Source of the DNA: an uncultured Oscillibacter sp.
Lineage (GTDB): Bacteria > Bacillota > Clostridia > Oscillospirales > Oscillospiraceae
Direction: 5' to 3'
Assembly: GCA_946183175.1 (NCBI GenBank)
Contig: CAMHBH010000119.1
Span: 1-6,448, forward strand
DNA: 6,448 nucleotides
The notes beneath the pieces were generated by a model, which was not told the DNA's origin, made no database searches, and saw only the letters and a list, made by a program, of their open reading frames with translations. Shown one piece after another: positions 5,776-6,448 of the stretch. Both the position numbers and the translations under genes were made by a program. Positions within the stretch are counted from its first letter, which is position 1; each line of letters starts with the position of its first letter.

Positions 5776-6448
5776 TCACAAGTCGCCATTGTAAACGCCC
5801 GACGCCTTCGCGAGCGCAAGCGTACGCTTCGCGCCGTCGTAGAACGCGATATCAATCATCTTGCCGTCGACGGTGAACACGCCGATTCCCTGCGCCTTCT
5901 TCTCGTCGATTTCGCGTACAACTTTCTCGGCGAAAATGATGTCCTTGGGCTTGGGGGTGTAGATTTCGTGTACGATGGGAATCTGCCGGGGGTTGATGAT
6001 GGACTTGCCGTCGAATCCCATGTCGTGAATGGTCTGGACTTCCTTCCGGAATCCCTCCATGTCGTCAAGGTTGGTGTGAACGGTGTCAAAACACTGCACG
6101 CCGGCGGCGCGCGCGGCGATAATCATATGCTGGCGGGCCCCCATGAGTTCGACGCCCGTGCCGGAAAGCGTGGTTTGCAAGTCCTTGGTGTAGTCGCCGC
6201 CGGAGAGGGCGATACCGAACAGCCGTTCCGAACTCGCGCAAATCGCGCCCGCGTTGAGTACGCCCTTCGCCGATTCCAGCGCGGCGATAATCAGGATTTT
6301 CCCCTTGGGGATTCCGAATTCCTGCTCGGCGCTGTCGATAGCCTGCTCGACCATTTCCACGTCCTTCGGGGTCTCGGTCTTCGGGAGACGGATGGAATCA
6401 CACCCGCCCGCAATCGCACAGCGGATATCTTCGCGCCACAGGCTTGTG
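5776..6448 (-). CDS. citE: Citrate lyase beta subunit (citryl-ACP lyase), CitE, N-terminus missing
   Basis: CitE cleaves citryl-ACP to oxaloacetate and acetyl-ACP within citrate lyase. The frame is open to the right edge, giving 223 visible residues of a family usually near 290-300. About 70 N-terminal residues and the start therefore lie outside. The first whole codons read TSLWREDIRCAIAGGCDSIR and then LPKTETP, typical of the CitE TIM barrel. Downstream are AALESAKGV (Glu 58 of the fragment) and ALSGGDYTKD (Asp 85), the likely metal ligands by family analogy. ARAAGVQCFDTVHTNLDDMEGF, GFDGKSIINPRQIPIVH and GIGVFTVDGKMIDIAF follow. The GTG at 6360 that truncates the longest start-to-stop frame is an internal Val. 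Its TGA is 15 nt before citF. citD is expected upstream, beyond the window. Confidence 0.96.
   Translation of the reverse strand, partial: TSLWREDIRCAIAGGCDSIRLPKTETPKDVEMVEQAIDSAEQEFGIPKGKILIIAALESAKGVLNAGAICASSERLFGIALSGGDYTKDLQTTLSGTGVELMGARQHMIIAARAAGVQCFDTVHTNLDDMEGFRKEVQTIHDMGFDGKSIINPRQIPIVHEIYTPKPKDIIFAEKVVREIDEKKAQGIGVFTVDGKMIDIAFYDGAKRTLALAKASGVYNGDL

Overview
The window holds most of a citrate lyase (cit) gene cluster on the minus strand, interrupted by a block of very different base composition. Reading along the minus strand from the right edge, the order is citE (beta subunit, N-terminus outside the window), citF (alpha subunit), the foreign-looking block, citXG (fused prosthetic-group genes) and citC (acetylating ligase). 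At the far left, 39 codons of a plus-strand gene with an Ada-type zinc-binding C-terminus converge on citC with only a 5-nt gap. The Shine-Dalgarno sites are purine-rich and strong, the promoter hexamers are consensus-like, and citX and citG are fused. Together these suggest an anaerobic, citrate-fermenting member of the Bacillota with a fairly GC-rich chromosome. The genus cannot be read from the sequence.

The cit genes form one pathway. CitE and CitF are catalytic subunits of citrate lyase, which splits citrate to acetate and oxaloacetate. The acyl-carrier subunit CitD is not in the window and probably lies just past the right edge. The CitG half of CitXG makes the triphosphoribosyl-dephospho-CoA precursor and the CitX half transfers it to CitD. 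CitC then acetylates the thiol of the prosthetic group to activate the enzyme. citE and citF are 15 nt apart, and citXG and citC overlap by one base (TGATG).

Between citF and citXG, roughly 2535-4152 is strikingly AT-rich. It carries two divergent genes of its own: an 83-aa protein on the minus strand, and a 379-aa membrane/coiled-coil protein on the plus strand. Each has a strong SD, and they share a 196-bp intergenic region with two back-to-back consensus-type promoters. Two related hairpins bracket the block, at 2501-2534 and 4153-4184. Both pair fully only as minus-strand RNA, through G-U wobbles. The simplest reading is that a cassette has entered the operon, separating the structural genes from the maturation genes and possibly changing how citXG-citC is transcribed. 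The functions of the two cassette genes are unknown, and this block is the part most worth a second look.
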